Positions 1-11,356 are shown, numbered from the stretch's first letter. The stretch is 64,000 bases of DNA from Streptomyces sp. RerS4 (GCF_023515955.1 NZ_CP097322.1:6186501-6250500), one strand, 5' to 3'. Made by a program: numbers and translations. Notes: generated by a model not told the origin, from the sequence alone.

Positions 1-10
1 AGGCCCGCCC

Positions 11-853
11 TCACGCGTCGAAGACGGCCGGGTCCGGCCCGATCCGCCGGCCGTCGGCGCCCAGCGCGTCCAGCGCCGCGAGGTCGTCCGCGTCCAGCGC
101 GAAGTCGAACACGTCCAGGTTCTCCCGGATCCGCGACGGCGTCACCGACTTCGGGATCACGACGTTCCCCCGCTGGAGGTGCCAGCGCAGCACGACCTGC
201 GCGGCGCTGCGGCCGTGCTTCGCGGCGACGGCGGTGACCGCCGGCAGGGTGAGCAGCTCCTTGCCCTGGCCCAGCGGGGACCAGGCCTCGGTGACGATCC
301 CCAGCGAGGCGTGCAGGGCGCGCAGCTCCTCCTGCGGGAACAGCGGGTGCAGCTCGATCTGGTTCACGGCCGGCACCAGCGCGCTCTCGGCGCCCAGCCG
401 CTCCAGGTCCACGGGGCGGAAGTTCGACACGCCGACGGCGCGGGCCCGGCCGCTCTCGGCGATCTCCTCGAAGGTCTTCCAGATGCGCGGGAAGTCGTCG
501 CGCATCGGGCGCGGCCAGTGGATGAGGTACAGGTCGACCCGGTCGAGGCCCAGCTTCGCGAGCGAGTCGTCGAAGGCGCGCAGCACCTCGTCGCGGCCCC
601 ACCGCCGCTTCGGTCCGTTCCACAGCTTCGTCGTGACGAAGAGCTCCTCGCGCGGCAGGCCCGAGGCCGCCACCGCCTTGCCGGTGCCCCGCTCGTTGGC
701 GTACACCGCCGCCGTGTCGATGCTGCGGTAGCCCGCCTCCAAGGCCGTCGCGACCGCCCGCTCGGCCTCGGAGTCCGGGACCTGCCAGACCCCGTAGCCG
801 AGTTGGGGCATGGCGACGCCGTTGTTGAGCTCGATGGTGGGGACCTGGATCAC
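11..853 (-). CDS. Aldo/keto reductase
   Basis: A 280-residue cytosolic NADPH-dependent oxidoreductase of the aldo/keto reductase family, likely reducing small carbonyl substrates. The family tetrad is visible in order: Asp and Tyr in DTAAVYANE, Lys in TKLWN and His in LIHWP, followed by GVSNF and the cofactor-binding IPKS segment near the C-terminus. I place the start at the GTG at 853 because GAGGGA lies about nine bases upstream and the family homology begins there; an upstream start at 898 adds 15 unconserved residues. It runs toward the window edge and is separated by about 100 bases from the transporter genes, so it is probably a separate unit. The substrate cannot be read from sequence. 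Confidence 0.9.
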   Translation of the reverse strand: MIQVPTIELNNGVAMPQLGYGVWQVPDSEAERAVATALEAGYRSIDTAAVYANERGTGKAVAASGLPREELFVTTKLWNGPKRRWGRDEVLRAFDDSLAKLGLDRVDLYLIHWPRPMRDDFPRIWKTFEEIAESGRARAVGVSNFRPVDLERLGAESALVPAVNQIELHPLFPQEELRALHASLGIVTEAWSPLGQGKELLTLPAVTAVAAKHGRSAAQVVLRWHLQRGNVVIPKSVTPSRIRENLDVFDFALDADDLAALDALGADGRRIGPDPAVFDA

Positions 854-950
854 GTCGGTCGTTCCCTCGGGTCGGTGCGGGTGTACGAGGGGCGACAACC
901 GGCCCCCCGTACACCGTATTCCCGCCGCGCGTGCCCTCCCGCCCCGACGC

Positions 951-1717
951 TCACGCCGTGCCGAGGTACGCCTCCCGCACCAGCGGGTTCGCCCGCACCT
1001 CGGCCGCCGTCCCCTCCGCGAGGACCGTCCCGAGGTCCAGTACGACGACCCGTGCGCAGAGCTCCATCACGAAGGCCACGTCGTGCTCGACCAACACCAC
1101 CGCGCAGCCCTCCTCGTCGGCGAGCCGTCGCACCACCTCGGCCAGCCGCTCCCGCTCCGGCCCCGACAGGCCGGAGGCGGGCTCGTCGAGCAGCAGCACG
1201 CCCGGCGGATCGGCCACGGCGCGGGCCAGCTCCACCATCCGGGCCTGCCCCACGGGCAGTCCGGCCGCGTACGCCCGCGCGAGGTCCCCCGTACCGCAGC
1301 GGGCGAGCAGCCGCTCGCCCCGTTCCCGCCGGGCCCGCTCCCGGGCCCGCCGGGCCGGCAGCGCCAGGAGGTCGGCGGCGAGCCCGCCCCCGCCGCCCCG
1401 CCACTCCTGGGCCACCAACACGTTGTCGGCCACGCTCAGCTGCCCGAACAGCTGCTGCCGCTGGAAGGTCCGGCGCACGCCGTGCCGGGCCCGCCACACG
1501 GGGGAGCGGCGCGTGATGTCGACGCCGTCGAGCAGCAGCCGCCCCCGGTCGGGGCGCCGGATGCCCGACAGGACGTCGAACAGGGTGGTCTTGCCCGCCC
1601 CGTTCGGGCCGATCAGCCCGCACACCTCCCCGGCCCGCACCCCCAGGTCCACCCCCGTCAGGGCCCTGACCCCGCCGAAGCGGACGCTGACCCCGCGCGC
1701 CTCCAGTACGTACCCGC

Positions 1718-1721
<4 letters not shown>
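951..1721 (-). CDS. livG: Branched-chain amino acid ABC transporter ATPase, LivG-type
   Basis: A 256-residue ABC ATPase that powers import of branched-chain amino acids or related carboxylates. Walker A is GPNGAGKTT near residue 38, and Walker B is VLLLDEPASGL. The signature segment is degenerate: the expected LSGGQ position reads LPVGQARMVELARA. The C-terminal LivG-type box carries the usual PLVREAYLG ending. The ATG at 1721 overlaps the stop of the preceding livF frame as ATGA, so the two are translationally coupled. It is the last gene of the liv operon read leftwards. The weak signature motif (VGQ instead of SGGQ) is common enough in LivG proteins not to imply inactivity. The transported substrate is not determined. 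Confidence 0.9.
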
Positions 1722-4459
<2,738 letters not shown>

Positions 4460-4469
4460 GCCGGGGGCC

Positions 4470-5735
4470 CTACTTGAAGGGGATGGGCTCGTGGCACGTG
4501 AAGGGGACGGACACCTCGTACGCCCCGTTCTTGAGCTGGACCAGTGCCCCGCAGCCGAAGCTGTCCTTCTGCCCCTTGGGCTCCGCGCGGTCGCCGACCA
4601 GGGTTCCGGTGTCGGAGAAGCTCTGCGCGGCGTTCTGGAAGTGGGTGAGGGTGAGGTCCTTGCCGGCCTTCTGCGCGATCGCCAGGAAGAGGTCGGCCGA
4701 CATGTAGCCGGTCAGCATGTGCATGTTCAACGGGAGGTCCTGTCCCCCCGACGCCGCCTTGATGTCCGCCTTGAACTGCGCCATCTTCGGGCTCGTGGAC
4801 TCGAACGGCTCGAACTGGAGCAGGACGTGCACCCCGTCGAGGGCCTGGCGGGTGGCGTCCTTGGCGAGCAGCCCGGGATCGTAGTCGGTCGGGTCGGAGA
4901 GGACGCCCTTGTAGCCGCCGCGCTTGAGCGCGGTGAAGAGCCCGATGTTGTTGGGCGTCTGCATGACCGAGACGATCGCGTCCGGGGCCTGGCCCTCGTC
5001 GCTCCCGAGGATCTCCTTCACGTACGCCGACCAGTCGTTCGGCACGGCGGTCGCGGGGACGGAGGCCTTGGCGTACGCCACCTTGAACCCGGCCGAGGCG
5101 AAGCCCTGTTGGAAGGTCCGAATGCCGAACTTCCCGGCGTCGCTGTCGTTCGCGACGATCGCGACGGACTTGCCCTGCGCGCCGCCGAGGATCTTGGCGA
5201 TGCCCTCGGGCCAGGTCTGGTTGATGGTGCCGCCGGGGGAGGGGACCAGGCAGCCGTTGAATCCGTAGATGTACTTGGGGCCGCAGAAGGAGGGGAGCGT
5301 GCCCCACCCGAAGGTGGGGACCTTCTCCTGTTCCAGGAAGTCGGCGCCGGTGAAGGTGACCGAGCTCATCGGGGCCACGGCGAAGACCTTGTCTTGCTGG
5401 ACGAGTTTGCGGGCGGCCGCCAGGTTCTTGCCCGGGTCCTGGCCGTCGTCCTCCGCGCCGATGTAGTCGATCTTCCGGCCGTGGATCCCGCCCTCGGCGT
5501 TGGCTCTCAGGTAACGGGCCTTCGCCCCGAGGTCGGTGTCCTTCTTGCTGTAGCCGCTGGAGCTGGTCATCGACACGATGCCGCCGACCTTGACGGAGGT
5601 GTCGGTCACTCCCCGCGTGATCGCGGCGGCGTCCCCGGGCTTGCCCGGATCCGTCCCATGGGAGGGGGAGTTGCAGGCGGAGACGAGCGCGAGCGCGGCG
5701 GCTGCGGCGGCCAGGGCGCGGATCGATCGCGACAT
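4470..5735 (-). CDS. Substrate-binding lipoprotein of the liv ABC transporter
   Basis: A 421-residue extracellular solute-binding protein of the Leu/Ile/Val periplasmic-binding family (type 1 fold). The N-terminus is a lipoprotein signal: basic MSRSIR, an Ala-rich helix and a lipobox LVSAC with Cys21 as the lipidation site. The mature domain contains GGIVSMTSSSGYSKKDTDLG near its start, as expected for the family. The start is the ATG at 5735, preceded by GGAGGGG; a longer frame to 5795 lacks support. It sits directly upstream of the permease frame (10-base gap) and is probably the first gene of the liv operon. The neighbouring acyl-CoA synthetase could suggest a carboxylate ligand, but that is inference. 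Confidence 0.9.
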   Translation of the reverse strand: MSRSIRALAAAAAALALVSACNSPSHGTDPGKPGDAAAITRGVTDTSVKVGGIVSMTSSSGYSKKDTDLGAKARYLRANAEGGIHGRKIDYIGAEDDGQDPGKNLAAARKLVQQDKVFAVAPMSSVTFTGADFLEQEKVPTFGWGTLPSFCGPKYIYGFNGCLVPSPGGTINQTWPEGIAKILGGAQGKSVAIVANDSDAGKFGIRTFQQGFASAGFKVAYAKASVPATAVPNDWSAYVKEILGSDEGQAPDAIVSVMQTPNNIGLFTALKRGGYKGVLSDPTDYDPGLLAKDATRQALDGVHVLLQFEPFESTSPKMAQFKADIKAASGGQDLPLNMHMLTGYMSADLFLAIAQKAGKDLTLTHFQNAAQSFSDTGTLVGDRAEPKGQKDSFGCGALVQLKNGAYEVSVPFTCHEPIPFK

Positions 5736-5781
5736 GTGTGGGATCCCCTCCGGTCGGAATCCCCGCATTCTGTGCGTGACC

Positions 5782-5857
5782 TGACGCACCGTCAATATTT
5801 GCGGCCAAAGTTTATGACGGGCCGTCAGGAAGGATCGGACCGTCAGGATGGATCGGG
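5782..5857. promoter_or_regulatory. Two TGACGnnnCGTCA palindromes and an 18-bp tandem duplication upstream of the liv operon
   Basis: Palindrome one, TGACG-CAC-CGTCA, is at 5782-5794. Palindrome two, TGACG-GGC-CGTCA, is at 5815-5827. Their centres are 33 bp apart, about three helical turns, and they flank an AT-rich stretch (CAATATTTG, AAAGTTTAT) that may hold the promoter. An 18-bp direct duplication beginning CCGTCAGGA follows at 5822-5839 and 5840-5857 with two mismatches. The form suits a dimeric repressor such as a TetR or GntR protein, but no such gene is adjacent. Confidence 0.5.
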
Positions 5858-5867
5858 CCGTGCCTGC

Positions 5868-7694
5868 TCAGGACGGGTACAGACCGGCGATCTCCCGCGC
5901 GTACGCCTTCTCGATCGCCCGCCGCTTCAGCTTCAACGAGGGCGTGAGCAGACCGCGTTCCTCCGTGAACTGCTCCGCCAGCACCCGGAAGGCGCGGATC
6001 CCCTCGGCCTGCGAGACCAGCGTGTTGGCGGCCACCACCGCCCGCCGCACCTCCGCCGCCAGCGCCGGATCGTCCACCACCTCGGCGGCCGTCCGCTGCG
6101 CGAGGCCGCGCATCGACAACCAGTGCGCTATCCCCTCCATGTCCAGGGTCACCAGCGCCGCCACGAACGGCCGGTCGTTGCCGACCAGGACGCAGTGCGA
6201 CACCAGCGGGTGCGAGCGCACCCGCTCCTCCAGCGCGGCGGGAGCCACGCTCTTGCCGTTGGAGGTCACCAGGATCTCCTTCTTGCGGCCGGTGATGGTC
6301 AGGTAGCCGTCCCGGTCCAACCGCCCGAGGTCCCCGGTCGCCAGCCAGCCGCCGCGCAACACCTCCTCCGTCGCCCGCGCGTCGCCCAGGTAGCCGGCGA
6401 ACACGTGCGGGCCGTGCAGCCACACCTCCCCGTCCTCCGCGATGTGGACCGTACTGCCCGGGATCGGCGGCCCCACCGTCCCGTACTTCGTCGCCCCGGG
6501 AGGATTCGCCGTCGCGGCCGCGCTGGACTCCGTCAGCCCGTACCCCTCGAACACGGTGATCCCCGCGCCGTCGAAGAACAGCCCGAGCCGCCGCGACATC
6601 GCCGATCCGCCCGACATCGCGTGCCGTACGCGGCCGCCCAGGGCCTCGCGCACCTTCCCGTACACCAGCTTCTCGAACAGCTGGTGCTCCATCCGCAGCC
6701 CCGCCGAGGGGCCCGGCCCGGTCCCGAAGGCCTTCTGCTCGCGCGCCTCGGAATACCGTACGGCCGTCTCCACCGCCCGGTCGAAGGCCCCGACGCGCCC
6801 CTCGGCCTCCGCCGTGCGCCGGGCCGCCGCGAACACCTTCTCGAAGACGTGCGGCACGCCCAGCACGAAGGTCGGCCGGAACGCGGCCAGGTCCGGCAAC
6901 AGCTCGGCCGCCGCCAGCACCGGCTGGTGCCCCAGCTTGACCCGGGACCGTACGGCCGCCACCTCGACCATCCGCCCGAAGACGTGCGCCAGCGGCAGGA
7001 ACAACAGGGTCGAGGGCTCCTCGCCGGGACCGGCCCGGAACACCGACTCCCAACGCGCCACCATCGTGTCCGCCTCGAACATGAAGTTCGCGTGGGTGAG
7101 CACGCACCCCTTGGGCCGGCCCGTCGTCCCCGAGGTGTAGATGACGGTCGCCACCGCGTCGGGCGTCACCGCCCGCCGGTGCCGGTGCACCACGTCCTCG
7201 TCCACCGTCCGACCGGACTCCACCAGCCCCTCGACCGCCCCCGCGTCCAGCTGCCACAGCAGCCGCAGACCCGGCAGCCCCTCGATGACCGACCCGACGG
7301 TCATCGCCTGGTCCTCGTCCTCCACGACGCACCCCGCGCAGGAGGAGTCCTGGAGGATCCAGTGCACCTGCTCGGCGGACGACGACGGATAGACCGGGAC
7401 CGGCTGCGCGCCGATCGCCCACAACGCGAAGTCGAACAGCGTCCACTCGTAGCGGGTACGGGACATCACCGCGACCCGCTCCCCGAAGCCGATCCCCTGC
7501 GCCAGCAGGCCCTTCGCGAGCGCCAACACCTGCGCGGCGAACTCCGCCGATGTCACGTCACGCCAGACGCCGCCGCTCTTGCGGCCGAGCACCACCCGGT
7601 CCGGATCCTGCCCCGCGTGCTCGAAGACGGAGTCGGCCAGACCGCCGACCGGCGCGCCTGTGACCAGGGGTGGGACGGTGAATTCGTGCGGCAT
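5868..7694 (-). CDS. Long-chain fatty acid--CoA ligase (AMP-binding)
   Basis: A 608-residue adenylate-forming enzyme that activates long-chain fatty acids with ATP and CoA. The AMP-binding P-loop is YTSGTTGRPKG. The central motif GYGLTESSA and the ATGDLGRLD segment with ITGRKKEILVTSNGKSVAP give the usual acyl-CoA synthetase order. Length fits FadD15-like actinobacterial enzymes. The ATG at 7694 is chosen because GGAGAGGAG lies just upstream and homology starts with MPHEFTVPPLV. It ends 130 bases before the liv binding-protein start and is read in the same direction, but the palindromic region between suggests a separate promoter for liv. The LysR gene upstream is on the same strand. Confidence 0.92.
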   Translation of the reverse strand: MPHEFTVPPLVTGAPVGGLADSVFEHAGQDPDRVVLGRKSGGVWRDVTSAEFAAQVLALAKGLLAQGIGFGERVAVMSRTRYEWTLFDFALWAIGAQPVPVYPSSSAEQVHWILQDSSCAGCVVEDEDQAMTVGSVIEGLPGLRLLWQLDAGAVEGLVESGRTVDEDVVHRHRRAVTPDAVATVIYTSGTTGRPKGCVLTHANFMFEADTMVARWESVFRAGPGEEPSTLLFLPLAHVFGRMVEVAAVRSRVKLGHQPVLAAAELLPDLAAFRPTFVLGVPHVFEKVFAAARRTAEAEGRVGAFDRAVETAVRYSEAREQKAFGTGPGPSAGLRMEHQLFEKLVYGKVREALGGRVRHAMSGGSAMSRRLGLFFDGAGITVFEGYGLTESSAAATANPPGATKYGTVGPPIPGSTVHIAEDGEVWLHGPHVFAGYLGDARATEEVLRGGWLATGDLGRLDRDGYLTITGRKKEILVTSNGKSVAPAALEERVRSHPLVSHCVLVGNDRPFVAALVTLDMEGIAHWLSMRGLAQRTAAEVVDDPALAAEVRRAVVAANTLVSQAEGIRAFRVLAEQFTEERGLLTPSLKLKRRAIEKAYAREIAGLYPS

Positions 7695-7818
7695 CCCGCT
7701 CCTCTCCGTACCGGGGGCCGCGACGCTACCCCACCGGCCCCGGCCCCCGGGACCCCTTGGCAAACCTCCACAAGATCTTCCCGGCACACGGGGGGACCCG
7801 GGCGCCCGACGCGGCCCC

Positions 7819-8670
7819 CTACGCCGGCCGGCTGAGCCGGTCGCCGCCCGCCAGGACCGCCGCCGCCAGGGCCTCGGACGCCGGCGTCGGCCGGTCCCCC
7901 TGCACCAGCGCGAACTCCACCGGCCCCAGATCGGGCAGCCCGCCCACCCGGACCAGCCCCGGCGGAATCAGCCCCCGCGTGTGCGCCATCACCCCCAGCC
8001 CGGCGCGGGCCGCCGCGATCAGACCGCTGAGGCTGCCGCTCGTACAGGCGATCCGCCACGCCCGCCCCTCGCGCTCCAACACCTCCAGCGCCCGCGCACG
8101 GGTGATCCCCGGCGGCGGAAAGACGATCAACGGCACCGGACGCTCCGGATCCGGCCGCAGCCCCTCCGCCCCGATCCACACCATCCGGTCCCGCCACACC
8201 AGCCGACCCCGCTCGTCCCCGGGCCCGCGCCGCTTGGCCAGTACGAGGTCCAAGCGGCCCGCGTCCAACCGTTCGTGCAGGACGCCCGACAGCTCGACCG
8301 ACAGCTCCAGGTCCACCTCCGGGTGCCCCCGGCGAAACCCCTCCAGGACCTCCGGCAGCCGGGTCAGGACGAAGTCCTCCGACGCCCCGAACCGCAGCCG
8401 CCCCCGCGGCCGCGTCCCGGCGAAGAAGGCGGCGGCCCGCTCGTGCGCCTCCAGGATGGTCCGCGCGAAGCCGAGCAGCGCCTCGCCGTCCTCCGTCAGC
8501 CCGACGCTGTGCGTGTCCCGGGCGAACAGCGGCCGGCCCGTCGCCTCCTCCAGCCGCCGCACATGCTGGCTGACCGTCGACTGGCGCACGCCCAACCGGG
8601 CGGCGGCCTGCGTGAAGCTCAGCGTCTGGGCCACGGTGAGGAAGGTGCGCAGCTGAACCGGGTCGTACAT
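7819..8670 (-). CDS. LysR-family transcriptional regulator
   Basis: A 283-residue LysR regulator. The N-terminal winged helix runs through residues 1-60 with the typical order LRTFLTVAQTLSFTQAAARLGVRQ, STVSQHVRRLE, then GRPLFAR. The remainder is the two-lobed substrate-sensing domain. The start at 8670 (ATG) gives the normal family N-terminus MYDPVQLRTF. LysR proteins usually regulate a divergent gene, but here the upstream divergent space is occupied by a MITE-like element and then the symporter-like gene at 9001. Control of the acyl-CoA synthetase downstream or the carrier upstream are both possible. Effector unknown. Confidence 0.92.
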   Translation of the reverse strand: MYDPVQLRTFLTVAQTLSFTQAAARLGVRQSTVSQHVRRLEEATGRPLFARDTHSVGLTEDGEALLGFARTILEAHERAAAFFAGTRPRGRLRFGASEDFVLTRLPEVLEGFRRGHPEVDLELSVELSGVLHERLDAGRLDLVLAKRRGPGDERGRLVWRDRMVWIGAEGLRPDPERPVPLIVFPPPGITRARALEVLEREGRAWRIACTSGSLSGLIAAARAGLGVMAHTRGLIPPGLVRVGGLPDLGPVEFALVQGDRPTPASEALAAAVLAGGDRLSRPA

Positions 8671-8682
8671 GACGCCAGCCTA

Positions 8683-8842
8683 GGGGGTGTCTTTCGGGTC
8701 AGGCCGGATCAGGGAGCGGTGGTCGGTGCCGTGCGTCGCAAGGCGGAGGAGGGAGTCGACGCGGAGCGTCGGCGACCGACGACAACGCGGCGAGGCGCGG
8801 TGCCGGCCACCGCGAGCCCGGCCTGACCCGAAAGACACCCCC
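8683..8842. mobile_element. MITE-like 160-bp element with 25-bp perfect terminal inverted repeats
   Basis: The left end (8683-8707) starts GGGGGTGTCTTTCGGGTCAG. The right end (8818-8842) is its exact reverse complement over 25 bases. The interior of about 110 bases encodes nothing convincing and is GC-rich like the surroundings. I recall near-identical elements scattered in many Streptomyces genomes. There is no obvious target-site duplication: the left flank is CTA and the right is GAG. It lies between the LysR gene and the carrier gene, inside their shared upstream region, so it may affect expression. Confidence 0.7.
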
Positions 8843-9000
8843 GAGCGCCGCCCATCGAGAAACGTGATGACAGTCAGCACGGTGTGCGGGTTTCCCGATG
8901 GCCGCCGGACCGGCCACCATGGGCGAATGGGGCAACCGCCCCAACCCGCACCGCCCCCACTCGCACCGCCCTTCGCACCGACAGCAAGTGAGCACCGCCC

Positions 9001-10041
9001 ATGCGACGCCCGCGCCTTCCCGCCTGGCTGCCCCTGGACCCGTACCTCCTGGCCCTGCTCGCCACCGTGGGCCTCGCCGCCCTGCTCCCCGCCCGCGGCC
9101 AGGCCGCCGGTCTCGTCGGCGGGGCCTCCACCGCCGCCGTCGCCCTCCTCTTCTTCCTCTACGGCGCCCGCCTCTCCACCCGCGAGGCCCTCGACGGGCT
9201 GCGCCACTGGCGCCTGCACCTCACCGTCCTCGCCTGCACCTTCCTCCTCTTCCCCCTCCTCGGCCTCGCCGCCCGCGCCCTCCTCCCCACCCTCCTCACC
9301 CACCCACTCTCCAACGGCCTGCTCTTCCTGTGCCTGGTCCCCTCGACCGTCCAGTCCTCCATCGCCTTCACCTCGATCGCCCGGGGCAACGTCCCCGCCG
9401 CCATCTGCGCCGGCTCCTTCTCCAGCCTCGTCGGCCTCCTCCTCACGCCCCTCCTCGCCGTCGCCCTGCTCGGCGGCGACGCCGGCGGCTTCTCCTTCGA
9501 CTCCCTCGGCAGGATCGCCCTCCAGCTCCTGCTGCCCTTCCTCCTCGGCCAGGCCCTGCACCACCGGGTCGGCGCCTTCCTCGTCCGGCACAAGAAGGTC
9601 CTCGGCCGCGTCGACCGGGGCGCGATCCTCCTCGTCGTCTACGCCGCCTTCAGCGCGGGCGTGGTGGCGGGCATCTGGCGCCAGGTCAGCCTGCCGCGCC
9701 TGGGCGCGCTGATGCTGGTGGAGGCCGTACTCCTCACCGTGATGCTCCTCCTCACCTGGTACGGGGCCGGCCGCCTGCGCTTCGACCGCGCGGACCGCAT
9801 CACCATCCAGTTCGCCGGGTCCAAGAAGAGCCTAGCCGCCGGACTCCCCATGGCCGGCGTGCTGTTCGGGGCGCAGGCCTCGCTCGCCGTGCTGCCGCTG
9901 ATGCTCTTCCACCAGATGCAGCTGATGGTCTGCGCGGTCCTGGCCCGACGCCGCGCCCGCGACCCGCAGGCCGAACTCGCCCCTGCCGCTGTGGCGGAGG
10001 TCTCGCCCGGGGGACAACACCCCACGGCGCGGGGCCGGTAA
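9001..10041 (+). CDS. Bile acid:sodium symporter family carrier (SBF-like)
   Basis: A 346-residue polytopic membrane protein of the bile acid/sodium symporter superfamily, in the SBF-like (YfeH-type) subgroup. About nine to ten hydrophobic helices are visible. The segments FLYGARLSTREALDGLRHW, CLVPSTVQSSIAFTSIARGN and FAGSKKSLAAGLPMAGVLF are characteristic of this subgroup. It probably moves an organic anion across the cytoplasmic membrane; the substrate is not known for most bacterial members. The ATG at 9001 is the natural start, although the upstream ribosome binding site is weak. The tail after residue 320 is short, polar and probably cytoplasmic. It is followed nine bases later by the ferredoxin-like gene, so the two may be cotranscribed. 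Confidence 0.88.
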   Translation: MRRPRLPAWLPLDPYLLALLATVGLAALLPARGQAAGLVGGASTAAVALLFFLYGARLSTREALDGLRHWRLHLTVLACTFLLFPLLGLAARALLPTLLTHPLSNGLLFLCLVPSTVQSSIAFTSIARGNVPAAICAGSFSSLVGLLLTPLLAVALLGGDAGGFSFDSLGRIALQLLLPFLLGQALHHRVGAFLVRHKKVLGRVDRGAILLVVYAAFSAGVVAGIWRQVSLPRLGALMLVEAVLLTVMLLLTWYGAGRLRFDRADRITIQFAGSKKSLAAGLPMAGVLFGAQASLAVLPLMLFHQMQLMVCAVLARRRARDPQAELAPAAVAEVSPGGQHPTARGR

Positions 10042-10050
10042 CGTGCGGCG

Positions 10051-10479
10051 GTGACCTGGATACGCCCGCTCGCCGTCAACGCCCCGCGCCCCTGCACCCT
10101 GGTGGTGTGTCGCGGCTGCTGTTGCGGCGACCCCCGCAAGAACCCCGGCACCGACCACGCCGGTCAACTCGCCCGGCTGCGCGAGGCCGCCGCCGCGTCC
10201 GGGGGCCGACTGGCCGTCCGTACGAGCGACTGCCTCGGCCCCTGCGCCCAGGCCAACGTCATCGTCGTCCAACCCACCGGTGAGGCCCGCTCCCGGGGCG
10301 CCCGCGCGGTCTGGTTCGGCTGGGCGCTGGACGACACGGCGACCGACGAGATCATCGCCTGGGCGCAGTCCGGTGGCCCCGGCGCCGTCCCGCTCCCGGC
10401 CACCCTGGAACTCCACCGCATCGACCCCCCGGAACCCAAGGCCCCGGCCGGCCGTTCCCGCGCACGGCGCAAGCGCTGA
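10051..10479 (+). CDS. Thioredoxin-like [2Fe-2S] ferredoxin-domain protein
   Basis: A 142-residue protein with a thioredoxin-like [2Fe-2S] fold. Candidate cluster ligands are the cysteines in VVCRGCCCGD (residues 20-27) and the pair in SDCLGPCAQAN. It resembles small ferredoxins and the NuoE-like domains of formate dehydrogenases. The start is a GTG at 10051, nine bases after the carrier stop. It converges on fdhD, whose product is needed for formate dehydrogenase activity, so a link to a formate dehydrogenase electron path is an inference worth noting. The C-terminus is Arg/Lys-rich. Its stop codon lies in a 15-bp tandem repeat. Confidence 0.8.
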   Translation: MTWIRPLAVNAPRPCTLVVCRGCCCGDPRKNPGTDHAGQLARLREAAAASGGRLAVRTSDCLGPCAQANVIVVQPTGEARSRGARAVWFGWALDDTATDEIIAWAQSGGPGAVPLPATLELHRIDPPEPKAPAGRSRARRKR

Positions 10480-10513
10480 GCTCGCAAGCGCTGAGCTCGC
10501 AAGCGCTGAGCTA
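10471..10513. repeat. 15-bp tandem repeat spanning two convergent stop codons
   Basis: The unit AAGCGCTGAGCTCGC occurs at 10471-10485 and 10486-10500, and again in part at 10501-10512. Each copy contains a TGA in the frame of the ferredoxin-like gene. The last, diverged copy supplies the TAG of fdhD on the other strand. It probably arose by replication slippage. Confidence 0.8.
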
Positions 10514-11356
10514 GGGGGCGTCCGCGTCGGGCAGGAGGATCCGCTCCTCGCCCGCGTAGATGTTCATGTCCGGCCCGCGCAGGAAGCCGACCAGCGTGAG
10601 CCCCGACTCCAGGGCGAGGTCCACCGCCAGGGAGGACGGAGCGGAGACCGCCGCCAGTACCGGAATGCCCGCCATCACCGCCTTCTGGGCCAGCTCGAAC
10701 GAGGCCCGGCCGGACACCAGCAGGACCGACCCGGCCAGCGGCAGCCGGCCGGCCTGGGCGGCCCGCCCGACGATCTTGTCCACGGCGTTGTGCCGCCCCA
10801 CGTCCTCCCGTACGTCGAGCAGCTCGCCCTCCGCCGAGAACAGCCCGGCCGCGTGCAGGCCGCCCGTCCGGTCGAAGACCTTCTGCGCCGCGCGCAACCG
10901 GTCCGGCAGCGTCGAGAGGATGTCGGCGGAGATCCGTACAGGGTCGGCGGCCAACCCCGGGAAACGGGTCGCCGTCCGGACCGCGTCCAGGCTGGCCTTG
11001 CCGCACAGGCCGCAGGAGGAGGTCGTGTAGACGTTCCGTTCCAGGGTGATGTCCGGCAGGGGCACTCCGGCGGCCAACTGGACGTTGACGACGTTGTAGG
11101 TGTTGGAGCCCTCCTCGGTCGCGCCCTCGCAGTAGGTCACGGCCTGGACGTCCGAGGTGCGGGCGATCACGCCCTCGCTGACGAGGAAGCCCGTCGCCAG
11201 CGCGAAATCGTCGCCGGGGGTGCGCATCGTGATGGCCAGGGGCCGGCCGTTCAGGCGGATCTCCAGCGGTTCCTCCGCGACCAGCGTGTCGGGGCGCACC
11301 CCGGTCGCCCCGCCCCGGACGCGCACGACGCGGCGCCGTTCGGTGACCCGTCCCAT
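10511..11356 (-). CDS. fdhD: FdhD, formate dehydrogenase accessory sulfurtransferase
   Basis: A 281-residue FdhD protein, the chaperone that passes sulfur from a cysteine desulfurase to the molybdenum/tungsten bis-guanylate cofactor of formate dehydrogenase. The key CGLCGK motif with its two cysteines is present near residue 115. Other family segments are EEPLEIRLNG, TPGDDFALATGF, DVGRHNAVDK and LVSGRASFELAQKA. The ATG at 11356 begins MGRVTERRRVVRVRGG, the usual actinobacterial start; an upstream GTG at 11392 adds 12 residues and is less likely. No formate dehydrogenase structural gene lies in the window. It is divergent from fabH, with a shared palindromic promoter region. Confidence 0.95.
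   Translation of the reverse strand: MGRVTERRRVVRVRGGATGVRPDTLVAEEPLEIRLNGRPLAITMRTPGDDFALATGFLVSEGVIARTSDVQAVTYCEGATEEGSNTYNVVNVQLAAGVPLPDITLERNVYTTSSCGLCGKASLDAVRTATRFPGLAADPVRISADILSTLPDRLRAAQKVFDRTGGLHAAGLFSAEGELLDVREDVGRHNAVDKIVGRAAQAGRLPLAGSVLLVSGRASFELAQKAVMAGIPVLAAVSAPSSLAVDLALESGLTLVGFLRGPDMNIYAGEERILLPDADAP

Noticed and set aside
8681..8844. Target-site duplication of the MITE-like element
   Set aside because: The flanks are CTA and GAG; they do not match, so no duplication is claimed.
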